The notes under the pieces: generated by a model | The model's input: only the letters and a program-made list of their open reading frames with translations | What the model was told of the DNA's origin: nothing | Databases searched by the model: none | Program-made: the position numbers and the translations under genes | In this document: positions 44,325 to 54,535 of the stretch, one piece after another | How positions within the stretch are numbered: the stretch's first letter is position 1 | Layout of the letters: every line of letters begins with the position of its first letter | NCBI GenBank assembly: GCA_963681505.1 | Contig: OY811982.1 | Location: 4,455,237 to 4,519,236 of the forward strand | Direction of reading: 5' to 3' | Source: Eunapius fragilis | Taxonomy: Eukaryota > Porifera > Demospongiae > Spongillida > Spongillidae | Length of the DNA: 64,000 nucleotides

Positions 44325-46258
44325 TAGGTATAACTAAATAGACGCTTACGTTAGTAATTATAGTCATCTGTAAGTAGGAGTGTATGTAAATCAATGCAAG
44401 CTGTTTGCAAAGATGTGTCGCCATGTGGCCGTGGGTGCGCTCTAGTTGGGCGTAGCCCAATCTTCGCGGAAGGTTGGGTATCAAGCCTATACCAAGATTT
44501 GTGCCCATCTTATAGCGAGTGTGGGCTATTATCACAGATAGCCGCCACATACGGTACAAATCTTGGTAAAGACTTGATACCTGACCTTCTGGCAAAGCGC
44601 GAAGGAAGGCCGTAGATAAGGGGGGCACATGCTAAATTTCTGTATCAAACATTTATTAATTGTAATAGCATATTATTAAAAAGTGTACAGTGACACAAGC
44701 CCCATGCCCAAACTATAAAAGTTATCTACGGCCCTGCAAAGGTCGGGCTACACGCGCTCAAGCCGGCACGCCTTCTAGAAATTTGCTCGTGACTGGTGAT
44801 AATTACATTCCTGCTTGTCACTATTCATTATGTCTGGGCACGAGAGAATGTCTACATTTCTGCTAGGCGATGATATCATTGATATGCAGCAGTAAACACA
44901 TTGCATCCATGTAATTAAAAAATGATTATTCGTTCTCAGCAGCTTCATCCAATTTGGGGACATAGCTGGTTTCAAACTTGTTGTGACTTTCCCACTGAAA
45001 TTAAACAGCATGTAGACAGCATCCAACAACGCCATTGCATATGTACTTTGCTATGTTGGCTCCTTTGATGTTTCCCCTTTTCCATATGGTGACATACATG
45101 TGAAATTTTATATTCATTACTACATATAACTGCTAGTACTTACAGTCAAAAAGAACCAGATAGCTATTGCTGTTTGAAGCTTGGAGCTTGGTTTGCTGTT
45201 GAATCACAGGCAGGTGGTGGTGTTGTGGGACATACATGCTGTTTGATTATGATTCATTCTGTGATCCTGTACTGGCTCTGGTAAACATGGTTAGGTCTAC
45301 AATGGTTAAGTATACAATGTCTGACATTTAAATACCTTACCTCATCAGGTGTAGCTTGTGTCTGTAGAAAAATGATAATTAAAACACTGATCATTTAACC
45401 TCATGCTCATCCAGATGCATTTTACTGATTAAAATTTGTGATACAAACTTGCCTGTTATCTGTGTACTCTGCACCATTTTTCTTTTATTATAGCATGCAT
45501 TAGAAAGATCTACTTATTTCTGACAATTGGACTGCCAACTCACTGACTCATTTCCTACACAGATATATTATGCTCATCAACCATGACAAAATCTCGGGCT
45601 TCATTTTTGTGGCGCTCATGACATAGTGCATCTTATAAAACTGTTTTTTGTAACAAACAATTAACTCTATGCAATTGTCTAATTCTGAGGAGAGATAACT
45701 AGCAAAACATTTTTTCTCAAGTTCTGGCCTTATACTAGGGAGCTGGAGGAGCATTCTTGTTATCGGAAGCCTCCTTTCGTACACCTTGGAATATTTTGTA
45801 AGGTTACTTCAATTGCAAGTACTATGTGTTGATAAATTTCAAGATTGATCACAACTAGGGACAACATATAGTACAGATTGTTTTAGTATGCCCCCTAATT
45901 ATGTATTAATTGTATCGCTGTATCTCACCTGGAAATTAGAGGGCCACACTAAGTCCCACCAAGATGAACTTCTCATGACCAATGAAGATGCATGTGATTG
46001 TTTTGACCTTGAGCAGTTTGTAAGATTGAAAAATGTGGGCGTGTGTTTTTAACTAGTGTTAGACAATGCTATACATAGAATCAGCAATAGGTAGGCTCAA
46101 GGGAAACTGCATTTTAGCAAAATAAGACAGGTTTTTGTATATTGCAGTGTGTTAATGAGCATTCTTACGTTAGATATGTAGAAGTGCAATTGAACATCTA
46201 TGTTAATCTCACTGACGAAACATGGAACATATGGCTCTTTTAATGCCTAATGTAGTAG
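44325..46258. other. No recognised gene; inverted repeats at the left end
   Basis: 44466-44500 and 44553-44590 are an inverted pair (GGTATCAAG and ACCAAGATTTGT blocks). GGCCGTAGATAA (44609-44620) pairs with TTATCTACGGCC further on (about 44720-44731). From 44760 to 46258 I see only short frames. Confidence 0.4.
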
Positions 46259-46566
46259 GGGATACATTTGTCTACTGCAGTGTACAGAAAATAAATTTGT
46301 TCATGTTCTACCATTAACATTTGATGGTGCAAGCTCATTGTACAGGTGCTTGGCCCAAAATTGCCAATCTCTAATTCTTTTCTTCAGGTCCCAAGTCAGA
46401 GCATAAATGCAATTGAGGTACGCAGTTATAGTAACTACATATATCTCAATTGAATAGCTCCACTTCGACGCTCCGGCTCTGGCTCCAAAGTGTAAAGGGG
46501 ATGTTAAACCAGCAGAACCTCGTGAATAAATTTATTTTCTGTACACAGCAGTAGACAAATGTACCC
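46259..46566. mobile_element. 310-bp MITE
   Basis: Inverted ends: GATACATTTGTCTACTGCAG then TGTACAGAAAATAAATTT on the left and the complement at 46523-46566. Weaker similarity continues inwards (TTCTACCATTAACAT-like). Confidence 0.75.
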
Positions 46567-47456
46567 ACAGAAGGATGCACTATATATTAGGCTTGAATAG
46601 ACCAGCTACAATAGAACATCCTGTTGTAGTCAAAACGCATATTTTTATGGATAATATCCCATCACAGGAGCATTCTATAGGTCAGCGAAAAATTCACTTC
46701 AATGCATGTCTGATATAGAATGCCATCGGTGCAACTGCATAGCCTACTTGTATCTGTTCTACTTCCAGGTGCCTTGTTAACATTTATATCACTTCAGAAA
46801 ATATCACTTATCGCTTGTTTAAAAATACTAGTGAAATAAATAAAATTAGAATGCATATTTTATTAAGAGTTAATTTGGTTATACATATAGCACTTTCATT
46901 ACTAGATAAATTCAGAAAATGGGAATAAGCCAAATTATATGCTGCCAAAACCTAGCTACAAAACAGTTCTGCTGCCATATCATGATTTCAATTTCTGTCA
47001 CTATCATCAGAGGTATAATATACATCTGTGATTATTTGGCTGACATTACACTTGTTTGTTTATAAAATCAAGAGCTGTCACATCACCCCACAAATCATGC
47101 GAAGTATTTTGAGCTGCCCAGTCCATCATTTAGTTCCACCCCATCAAAATAATGGCTTATATTTGAACTTGGATATTTACATAACCTCAAATTTTCTTTT
47201 TCAAATCATGCTTGAGATACACACATTTAGATGAGAGCTCTTTTTTCCCAATGGGGACAGAGGGGGATGAGTGTTCTCAATGCATCATTTTATGCACATT
47301 GTTAGGTTGCTATCGTGTTTGGTGTACAAAGACTTGGACATTTTGTGATTCTGTGTTTGTTTTCTTATCGTGGAATGGTTTCAGTTCCCGCTGGAAAATA
47401 CTGCATCATAATTGTCCACTTGTTTAGATGCTATGTTTCATCAATATGCACTGCAA
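46567..47456. other. No recognised gene
   Basis: Upstream region of the carbonic anhydrase exon. Earlier exons or a promoter may be hidden here, but I cannot identify them. Confidence 0.35.
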
Positions 47457-47690
47457 GCAGACTATGGTTATACAAACTATAACTGCGGATATAACAAACA
47501 TATAACTTTGGTATAAACGCACACAATTCTATAATTTTGGTTTAAATGAATCATGTGCATTTAAACAAAAGTTGTAACTTCAGTATAAACGCTTATGTTG
47601 TGTTTATCAAAGTTATCGAGTTGTGTGCTTTTATACCAAAGTTATATGTTAGTTATATCCACATTTATAGTTTGTATAACCATAGTCTGC
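47457..47690. mobile_element. 234-bp foldback MITE upstream of the carbonic anhydrase exon
   Basis: Ends GCAGACTATGGTTATACAAA and its complement. The arms run about 110 bp each with TATAACTTTGGTATAAA blocks. It lies within 170 bp of the carbonic anhydrase exon, in what is probably its intron or promoter. Confidence 0.8.
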
Positions 47691-47856
47691 TCACAGTGAT
47701 GGTGGACACATTGATGGATTATGATAGTTGATTGTGCAAATGACTTTCATCTGCGCATCTATTGCACTAAAACATTCTAAATAAATATTCTACTCTAGCT
47801 TTAAAGTTTTGTTCAGTGCTATTGGAAGTTATAATTCGTGTTTTTGCTTATTACAG

Positions 47857-48671
47857 ACACTTGCTGTTCTATATGGAGTAAATGCTGCTGTACTAAAAGT
47901 ACAACAGTTCATGCTCCACATCAGCAAATGGTTTGGACATATTACAATCAGAAAGCCTGGAGTCAAATTGATCCGATAAGTAATAGTGGTATGCATCAAT
48001 CACCTGTGAAGATAGATAAATTTTCAGTGGTAAAGAGTCGTAGTATAATACATCTGAAACTGTGCGACTGGCACTATCCAGTTTCTGGATATTTAAAAAA
48101 CAATGGCCATACTGTGGTATTTAATCCTACTAAAAAGATTGCAACATTGAAAAATCATCGAGGCAACTATGTTCTTCAACAATTCCATTTTCATTGGGGA
48201 AGGCATGCTGGAGAAGGTTCTGAACACATTTTGTATGGTCGGCAATTTGATGCTGAGATACATTTTGTGCATCGCAAAGAAGATGCTAATCCTAATGCGT
48301 TTCAAGCAGACACATTTTCAGTATTGGCTGTATTTTGTGAAGAACTGGATATTGAACCTTATGGTATTTGGAAGCAACTTCTAATACCAAATGAGAATGA
48401 ATCTGTTAAGGTCATATCACATATTACATACAAAGATTTATTACCAACTGATTTGCACTATTGCCATTATGAAGGCTCACTTACTACTCCCCCATGTATT
48501 GAGGCAGTACAGTGGTTTGTCATGACAGCATGTATTTCGATTCCATCTAAGATTCTCCAACAGCTTCGTACAACTAAAGGACATCATGGCAATGTAACTT
48601 GGAATTTCCGTTCAGTTCAACCACTGAATGACAGGGTTGTGCATGGTGAATACATGATTAGTTTCTCTTGA
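47857..48671 (+). CDS. Alpha-carbonic anhydrase (last exon, or whole catalytic domain)
   Basis: Interconverts carbon dioxide and bicarbonate. The entire alpha-CA domain lies in one open frame. The zinc ligands are the two His of FHFHWG and the His of AEIHFVH. GSEH holds the conserved Glu, NNGH holds the proton-shuttle His, and SLTTPPC holds the gate-keeper Thr. QSPVKI and the WNFRSVQPLNDR end are also present. A splice acceptor (TTTTTGCTTATTACAG) ends at 47856, so the frame before it is probably intronic. Alternatively the ATG at 47928 (MVWTYYNQKAW) gives a 247-residue protein close to cytosolic CA length. No signal peptide, membrane anchor or GPI tail is seen; the Cys in TTPPC has no partner before the QSP motif. 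It appears intact and functional. The lack of introns in the domain suggests intron loss or retroposition. Confidence 0.92.
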
Positions 48672-48769
48672 CTGCACTTCGTTCAAAAAATAGTGTATAT
48701 TGTACATGTATGTGATTAGATTATTGAAATTCAATTGGTATTGTCAGAATCAAGACAAATGGGTTTTTA

Positions 48770-48775
48770 AATAAA
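48770..48775 (+). terminator. Polyadenylation signal of the carbonic anhydrase gene
   Basis: AATAAA about 100 bp after the stop codon. Confidence 0.6.
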
Positions 48776-49400
48776 AGGTTGAAGTAGCATTAAAATGGCT
48801 AATTATAATAATTATAATTTTATAACTTTATGTGAATATGAATATAGGGATACACAAATCTGAAAACCTATAACTGCCTGGACCATCATTACATTGCTAG
48901 CAGAGCTCTAGCATAATGAGTTATGCTGAGCTTGCCTTAGAGTTGGGTGATAGCCAGGGATTTGGAACAATGCAGCTGAGATGCTAAACATGATCTGTAG
49001 CTGGAGGGGATGCCCACTTGAGGAATAAATAACATCTGCTATTCCATACTTCAGAGGCCAGGTTGCCAATGGACAATGGGTTACTCGTTTGAAAGTAGCT
49101 GAATGTGTAATGATTCCTGGGGAAACACCAACTGAGGTGGCTAAAACCATCATTAAAATTCAAGCCACAAGCTACATCAATTGATTATAGTGCTGAAGGT
49201 GACAACACCATACTGACTCCAACAATGTGGAACTTCTGTTTCTGTAAATGAGACATGCAAAGAGTAGGCCGGGCCTTTTACCAATGCCATTTCTTTTTTT
49301 AGAGACAATATGGATGTCTTGACAGAATGAGTACAGGGTGTTCTTCGACTTGCAGCAAGCTCCACCATATAAGACCACAGTTTATATATGGCATTTTTAC
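48776..49400. other. No recognised gene
   Basis: Short frames on both strands without family resemblance. Confidence 0.35.
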
Positions 49401-49485
49401 GTGCGTACAATATACCATATGAATTTTAATATTAGCTTGGTCATAGATACTTCAAAGTATCTATGGCTTGGTGTATTGTACGCAC
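49401..49485. repeat. Small inverted repeat
   Basis: GTGCGTACAATA at 49401 pairs with TATTGTACGCAC at 49474-49485. Inside, CATAGATACTT/AAGTATCTATG forms a second perfect stem. Confidence 0.7.
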
Positions 49486-49548
49486 GTGCATCCTACTGTA
49501 AGAGCGCAGGCACAAACGTTGCGCTTATATCGAGAGTACTTGTAGTAG

Positions 49549-50458
49549 TCTCGTACCCAGACCATCAATCCCACAGCTGCGGATGGATTACATCACCGCT
49601 ACGTGTATATGGTCTGGTGCATAGATCGAACTTTTTGATTCTGACTTTCCTCGATTTCGGAGGACCAATCAGATAGCAGTACGTAGTGACGTCACGGTGC
49701 TACTTAATTTTACGAGTGTAATTGCTAGCTATAAGGAGTTCGAATAGCGTTCCAATTGGAGCCTTCTCCTCGAGTGTGACTGTTTTTAAGGCTTTAATAC
49801 CTCCGCTCGGGTTGCAAACAAGCCTTCATCGTGGGCAGGAGCGTTACAATGACAAGGACGCGCCCGTGACTGCTCACGGCTAGAAACTTGATGAGAACGG
49901 GATAGGCCAGGCCGCCTGCCCCTATCATCCCGAAACCTCAGCCTCAACGTTCCTTTCTATCTTTTGGAGCAGCTGCTTCCTGCGTGCTTTCTGGAACTAG
50001 ATTGTTTAAGGTATACTGTTTCTCATGCCACAGTCATAAAAGGACATGTGCCTGTTGGGTGCTTCCTAATTCTTACTAGGCGCGCGGTGGCGTGCACGTT
50101 CTCTCTTTGTTATGAGCCCGATAATTAGTTATGACGACACGATAATTTTTTTTTTTTTTTTTTTTTGTCCCAAATAATAATTATTATAATACATGTATAC
50201 GATTAAACTAAATCATACAAAAAAAAACTCTTCATCATCCCCATTCATTGTCCCCATTACTGAAGCTGAATTGCCTCTCTGAATGGCAACAGACGATAAT
50301 TAGTATATGACGACACAAAATGACACCCCATTTATGTGACGACACAAAGATTGCGTAACACTCGAGGATCCACAGAACCGATCTATGCACCAGACCATAT
50401 ACCACGTAGCGGTGATGTAATCCATCGCAGCTGTGGGATTGATGGTCTGGGTACGAGA
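49549..50458. mobile_element. 910-bp TIR element
   Basis: About 80-bp inverted ends: TCTCGTACCCAGACCATCAA, then CCACAGCTGCG, GGTCTGGTGCATAGATCG. A poly-T run lies at about 50149-50166. No transposase frame. Similar short termini occur at 42769 and in the 50633-50713 palindrome. Confidence 0.8.
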
Positions 50459-50489
50459 TTATACTTGTGAGACTGTATTCATACAAATA

Positions 50490-50534
50490 CTCTCATATTG
50501 GCAGGACCGGGGGTAGAAGGGCGGGCCCTACTAG

Positions 50535-50568
<34 letters not shown>

Positions 50569-50620
50569 CGAAGTTAGGAATTTTATTATGTGAAGGGGCG
50601 GTGCTTGAACAATTATTTGT
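50490..50620. mobile_element. Fragment related to the hAT element left end, with a poly-G run
   Basis: The GAAGTTAGGAATTTTATTAT and AAGGGGCGGTGCTT blocks resemble the subterminal part of the 37269 element (AAGTTAGAAATTAAAG, AAGGGGCGGTGTCTT). About 31 G lie in between (50539-50569). The terminal repeat itself is not clear. Confidence 0.45.
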
Positions 50621-50632
50621 ACGGATCTTAGC

Positions 50633-50713
50633 CTCGTCCCCAGACTCTATTTTTATATTAAAGTTACGGGAGCTCCCGTAACTTTAATATAAAAATAGGG
50701 CCTAGGGACGAGT
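50633..50713. repeat. Zero-spacer perfect palindrome
   Basis: 50647-50672 and 50673-50698 are perfect reverse complements (26 bp each) with no loop; the centre is ACGGGAG/CTCCCGT. An imperfect outer stem (CTCGTCCCCAG…CTAGGGACGAG) extends it to about 80 bp. Confidence 0.9.
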
Positions 50714-51239
50714 CTAATCGCACATATGCTATGAAATTATAATTTGCACGACAGTTGGAAAAAGTTCTTTTATGCTTTACAGTGATTGCGAATCGTCCTA
50801 TACTATAGTATTTTTTAAGTCAAATCAATCGTTGGCTTTTAGTAGCAGTTATGTACTCACTGTACCTGGTACACCATATAAATTAATACCTGCTCACTGT
50901 TTTATTGACGTTGATCGATCGATTGGCCAGATGAAGGAGCCTAGAGTCGAAAACGGCCTAAAGGTTTAACCTCGGATGCACGGTATTCGATCGCTTTTAC
51001 ACCATGCTGATAGCTCGTTGCTTAGATCTCTTCTTTTGATTACGTGAAGGCATTTTTATAAAAGCAACTTCACTAGCCAAAGTAACAACTAAACTGCGAT
51101 AGGAACACCAAATAAATTTAGTGCAGGTTAGAGTATTTATACTGCCTAAAAGTATTAATAAAAATCTATTGTATATCATTATTAATTAGAACTTGATATA
51201 AGTGTCTCTATATGACATGTTACTATGCCGTTCTTCAAA
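50714..51239. other. No recognised gene
   Basis: A 65-codon frame (50772-50969) and a 60-codon minus-strand frame show no recognisable family. Confidence 0.35.
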
Positions 51240-51477
51240 ACCGAAGACGACGACGACCAAGAATTGGGCACGAGAAACAGGAAATTGTTTGTTTCTCTAT
51301 AACCACACCGTTTTATGACACGGAACCAACGTAGAACTGTAGACCGTTGTACTCTCATTCCATCGCGATAAAGAGATAAGCGATCCGTTTCTCCGTTGTC
51401 CCTCCAGACGCTAGTGAAGTTTTATTAGTTCATCAACCCCTCAATCAATCCTATATTGAACCTGCTGCCGCAGGTTC
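51240..51477. repeat. Duplicated segment, copy A
   Basis: A segment of about 240 bp (from ACCAAGAATT to GCTGCCGCAGGTTC) recurs at 52788-53180. Copy A lacks the MITE present in copy B and therefore shows the empty target site, GCGATAAAGAGATAAGCG. Confidence 0.85.
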
Positions 51478-51479
51478 TA

Positions 51480-52646
51480 GGGTGTGTAACCGATTTTCAG
51501 GTTTTTTAGGTTAATCGGTTATTCGCGATTACCTATTCGGTCGACTATGCACTTAGCAGAATAGCAGGTTACCGATTGCAGAATTTCCTGTAGTCGAAAT
51601 AACCGATTCTGTTATTCTTAGTCGCGATTAGTCGATATTCGTTTCCTTCATATGAAAAAATCGGTAGCAAATCGATTACCTTTTAAATATGCCCTTCGCT
51701 TTTCCCGCCTGTACAAAGGCATAGTAACGGGTTAAAAAAGAAACATTGGGATGTATAATCGCACGTCTGGGGACCCGGCTGAAGGTAACCATCAGTGCCC
51801 TCCTTCAATATACGCGGTGGGGCCCTGAGCACGGCTATTTAAATATGTATGTTCGCACGTATTGTACATGTGCATTAATCTAACGCGCTACGTACTCTTT
51901 TGCACGGTACACCAGACGTTCGGCCATGACGTTGTAAATATCGTACATGTCTCGATTCGCGGCTTTGTCATATGCGTGGAGCAGTGTTCCACCATGGTGT
52001 CTAGCTGGCACTGCTCAGTACTTATTGAATTGTATAATGAGGGCGAATAATGGATTATAACTGCCAATTGTGGCGGATGGGTATGATACATGTACGTGTT
52101 TACATGAAGGTATTTTGTACAAGAAAGGAGCGCACGCTGCGGGGTGGACCAACTATTCATTTTCATTTTTATCTCAGTAAATTAAAATCTTACTTCTCCC
52201 ATTCTTAGTAGTAAATACTGTGGTAGCGGGGAAACAAATAGCCACGTGTTTTTCGGGGGGAAAAAATGCTTGCGGGTCACAATCCGCCGCCATTGAATCA
52301 TGGGTTTGGCTTAATATTGGCATGCACATCGTTCCTAGTCCCTGTGGATATTATCTTTGTTGTTTTAATGATTAAAAGTTGGCATAAGTAACTGATGAGC
52401 AATAAAACTGGCTTTACTAACTAGTATTAGACTTGAGAAACTGTGATTTATCGTGCCATTATTAAAAAAGGACAAACCTGGAAAAACCTAGGTAATCGTT
52501 GGCAAATTAATAGTGCATTAATCGCCAAAATCGATTTATAGTTTCTACTAACCGATTTGCAAGTTGCTATTAACCTGAAAAATCGATTGGACTTTTTTTC
52601 ATAGTCGAAATAATCGATTTTGATTTATAAAAAAGGTTACACACCC
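51480..52646. mobile_element. 1.17-kb TIR element with subterminal repeats
   Basis: Ends GGGTGTGTAACC and GGTTACACACCC are perfect inverted repeats, with TA on both sides. Many short ACCGATT/AATCGATT and TAGTCGAAATAA motifs cluster within 200 bp of each end, as transposase-binding subterminal repeats do in some families. It separates the two copies of the duplicated segment. Interior frames (51862-52166) are short and unrecognised. Confidence 0.75.
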
Positions 52647-52689
52647 TAGCAGGTTCAGATACCGTTATTGAGGAGAAGGAGGAGACCCT

Positions 52690-52788
52690 AGGAGGAGGAG
52701 GAGGAGGAGGAGGAGGAGGAGGAGGAGGAGGAGGAGGAGGAGGAGGAGGAGGAGGAGGAGGAGGAGGAGGAGGAGGAGGAGGAGGAGA
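52690..52788. repeat. (GGA)n microsatellite
   Basis: About 100 bp of uninterrupted GGA/AGG trinucleotides at the left border of duplicated segment B. Confidence 0.95.
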
Positions 52789-52915
52789 CCAAGAATTATT
52801 TTAGGACTGGGCACGAGAAACAGGAAATTGTTTGTTTCTCTATAACCACACCGTTTTATGACACGGAACCAACGTAGAACTGTAGATCGTTGTGCTCTCA
52901 TTCCATCGCGATAAA

Positions 52916-53067
52916 AGGCGTTTCTTCACTAGCAAAGGCAAACCGGATCGATCCGCATTGTGGTCAATGAATTTAATCAGTGTATATGGATCAATGTACT
53001 CACTGATTAAATTCATTGGCCACAATGCGGATCGATCCGGTTTGCCTTTGCTAGTGAAGAAACGCCT
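52916..53067. mobile_element. 152-bp Harbinger-like MITE
   Basis: Perfect ends AGGCGTTTCTTCACTAGCAA and complement. The arms are nearly perfect for about 65 bp (GGATCGATCCG, then CATTGTGG/CCACAATG) around a loop of about 20 bp. The flanking direct repeat is AAA on both sides. The paralogous empty site at 51366-51383 proves insertion. Same termini as the 43704-44285 element. Confidence 0.9.
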
Positions 53068-53180
53068 AAAGAGATAAGCGGTCCGTTTCTCCGTTGTCCC
53101 TCCAGACACTAGTGAAGTTTTATTAATGAAATTCATCAACCCTCAATCAATCCTGTATTGAACCTGCTGCCGCAGGTTCA

Positions 53181-53936
53181 GATAAATGTATACAGCAGAA
53201 ATGATTAAATAATGATGCAATCATTGAAAGTTTATAGGCTAGCTTGCCAGTAAGGCCTTTGCATTGCAATCCTTCCATCAGTACATTATTGGCTGTGGAC
53301 TTGCCAGCCATAAGTACATATACACATTATAATTATAATAATATATGTATGCATAATTATGCATATGATCATGATGGCAAATGACACTGACTTGCATGCG
53401 CTTGGCTTGAGCGAAGGATTTAATTGATGCTAATATAATTTGTGCATAATTATACCGATCCGGGCAAACTGATATAAGTTTGACCCAGTTGTATCCCAAT
53501 GGCAATGGGCGTCGTCTTGAAGTAATCCCTGACCACACTTCAGTGATTTGAGGCGCGCAATTCCTGCCTCGAAATATGAAAGATGGACTATGATAAGATA
53601 TGTTGTGCGATTTGCTATGCAAAATCACGTAGAAAATCTTTACCGATTTCAACACGCGTTTTTATGATTTAAATGGAATCGTACGTCGATTTCGCTTGAT
53701 TTGCACTGATATTTTATGAGTTCATATTATTTGGGGTGATTGTGCATGATTTAAAATCATGCCAAAATCAGACGCATCATCTAACATAAAATCATAATGA
53801 ATTCGCCGCGTTTTTGCCCTGTTGAACCGTCACGTGCACAACCATTAATAACAGTTCCGCCAAGTAATATAATGGAGCAGTGATTCCACAGGCATTCACA
53901 TTCAGTAACAGTCTCAAAAGCAATTGTCTTCTAGGT
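53181..53936. other. No recognised gene
   Basis: A 125-codon minus-strand frame (53278-53655) has no recognisable domain and is probably chance. Confidence 0.35.
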
Positions 53937-54370
53937 CTACCTCTGAATCTCTTCCAATTAATTGCTCCACCACCACCACCACCACCACCACCACCACCAC
54001 CACCACCACCACCACCACCACCACCACCACCACCACCACCACCACCACCACCACCACCACCACCACCACCACCACCACCACCACCACCACCACCACCACC
54101 ACCACCACCACCACCACCACCACCACCACCACCACCACCACCACTACCTCTGAATCTCTTCCAATTAATTGCTCTGGTGGTGGTGGTGGTGGTGGTGGTG
54201 GTGGTGGTGGTGGTGGTGGTGGTGGTGGTGGTGGTGGTGGTGGTGGTGGTGGTGGTGGTGGTGGTGGTGGTGGTGGTGGTGGTGGTGGTGGTGGTGGTGG
54301 TGGTGGTGGTGGTGGTGGTGGTGGTGGTGGTGGTGGTGGTGGTGGTGGTGGTGGTGGTGGTGGTGGTGGG
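53937..54370. repeat. Head-to-head (CCA)n and (TGG)n microsatellites with a flanking direct repeat
   Basis: 53968-54143 is about 176 bp of CCA repeats and 54175-54370 about 195 bp of TGG repeats. They are exact complements and so form a very large potential hairpin. The loop, 54144-54174, is a 31-bp sequence (CTACCTCTGAATCTC… ending ATTGCTC) that also occurs identically at 53937-53967, just before the CCA run. The apparent poly-His, Pro, Thr and Gly frames here are products of the repeat. Confidence 0.97.
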
Positions 54371-54436
54371 GGTGTTGATGATACCCCACTCGAAGTGCAT
54401 TCATGACGCAGATATAACATTACAGTCATGCCAACC

Positions 54437-54535
54437 CTCACGCTTTCGGTGTGACACTCACGCATTTGAGGTTTCTCTCACGCTCTCACTCTTGAAGTTT
54501 ATATAACTCACGCGCGAACAAATTTAAACTCACGC
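54437..54535. repeat. CTCACGC-spaced array
   Basis: CTCACGC occurs at 54437, 54457, 54477, 54507 and 54529, that is spacings of 20, 20, 30 and 22 bp, with variable T-rich spacers. Confidence 0.6.

Larger units (their letters stand above)
52668..53180. repeat. Duplicated segment, copy B, carrying a (GGA)n run and a MITE
   Basis: Matches copy A (51240-51477) apart from a long GGA expansion at its left edge, an insertion of 155 bp at 52913-53067, and a few SNPs. Confidence 0.85.

Noticed and set aside
52665-52901. Poly-leucine frame on the minus strand
   Set aside because: Product of the (GGA)n run.
53792-54506. Long open frames of poly-Pro, poly-His, poly-Thr, poly-Gly, poly-Val and poly-Trp on both strands
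   Set aside because: They arise only because CCA/TGG trinucleotide repeats lack stops in every frame.
54437-54535. CRISPR-like spaced repeat
   Set aside because: A 7-bp word with 13-23 bp between copies is far too short for a repeat-spacer array.
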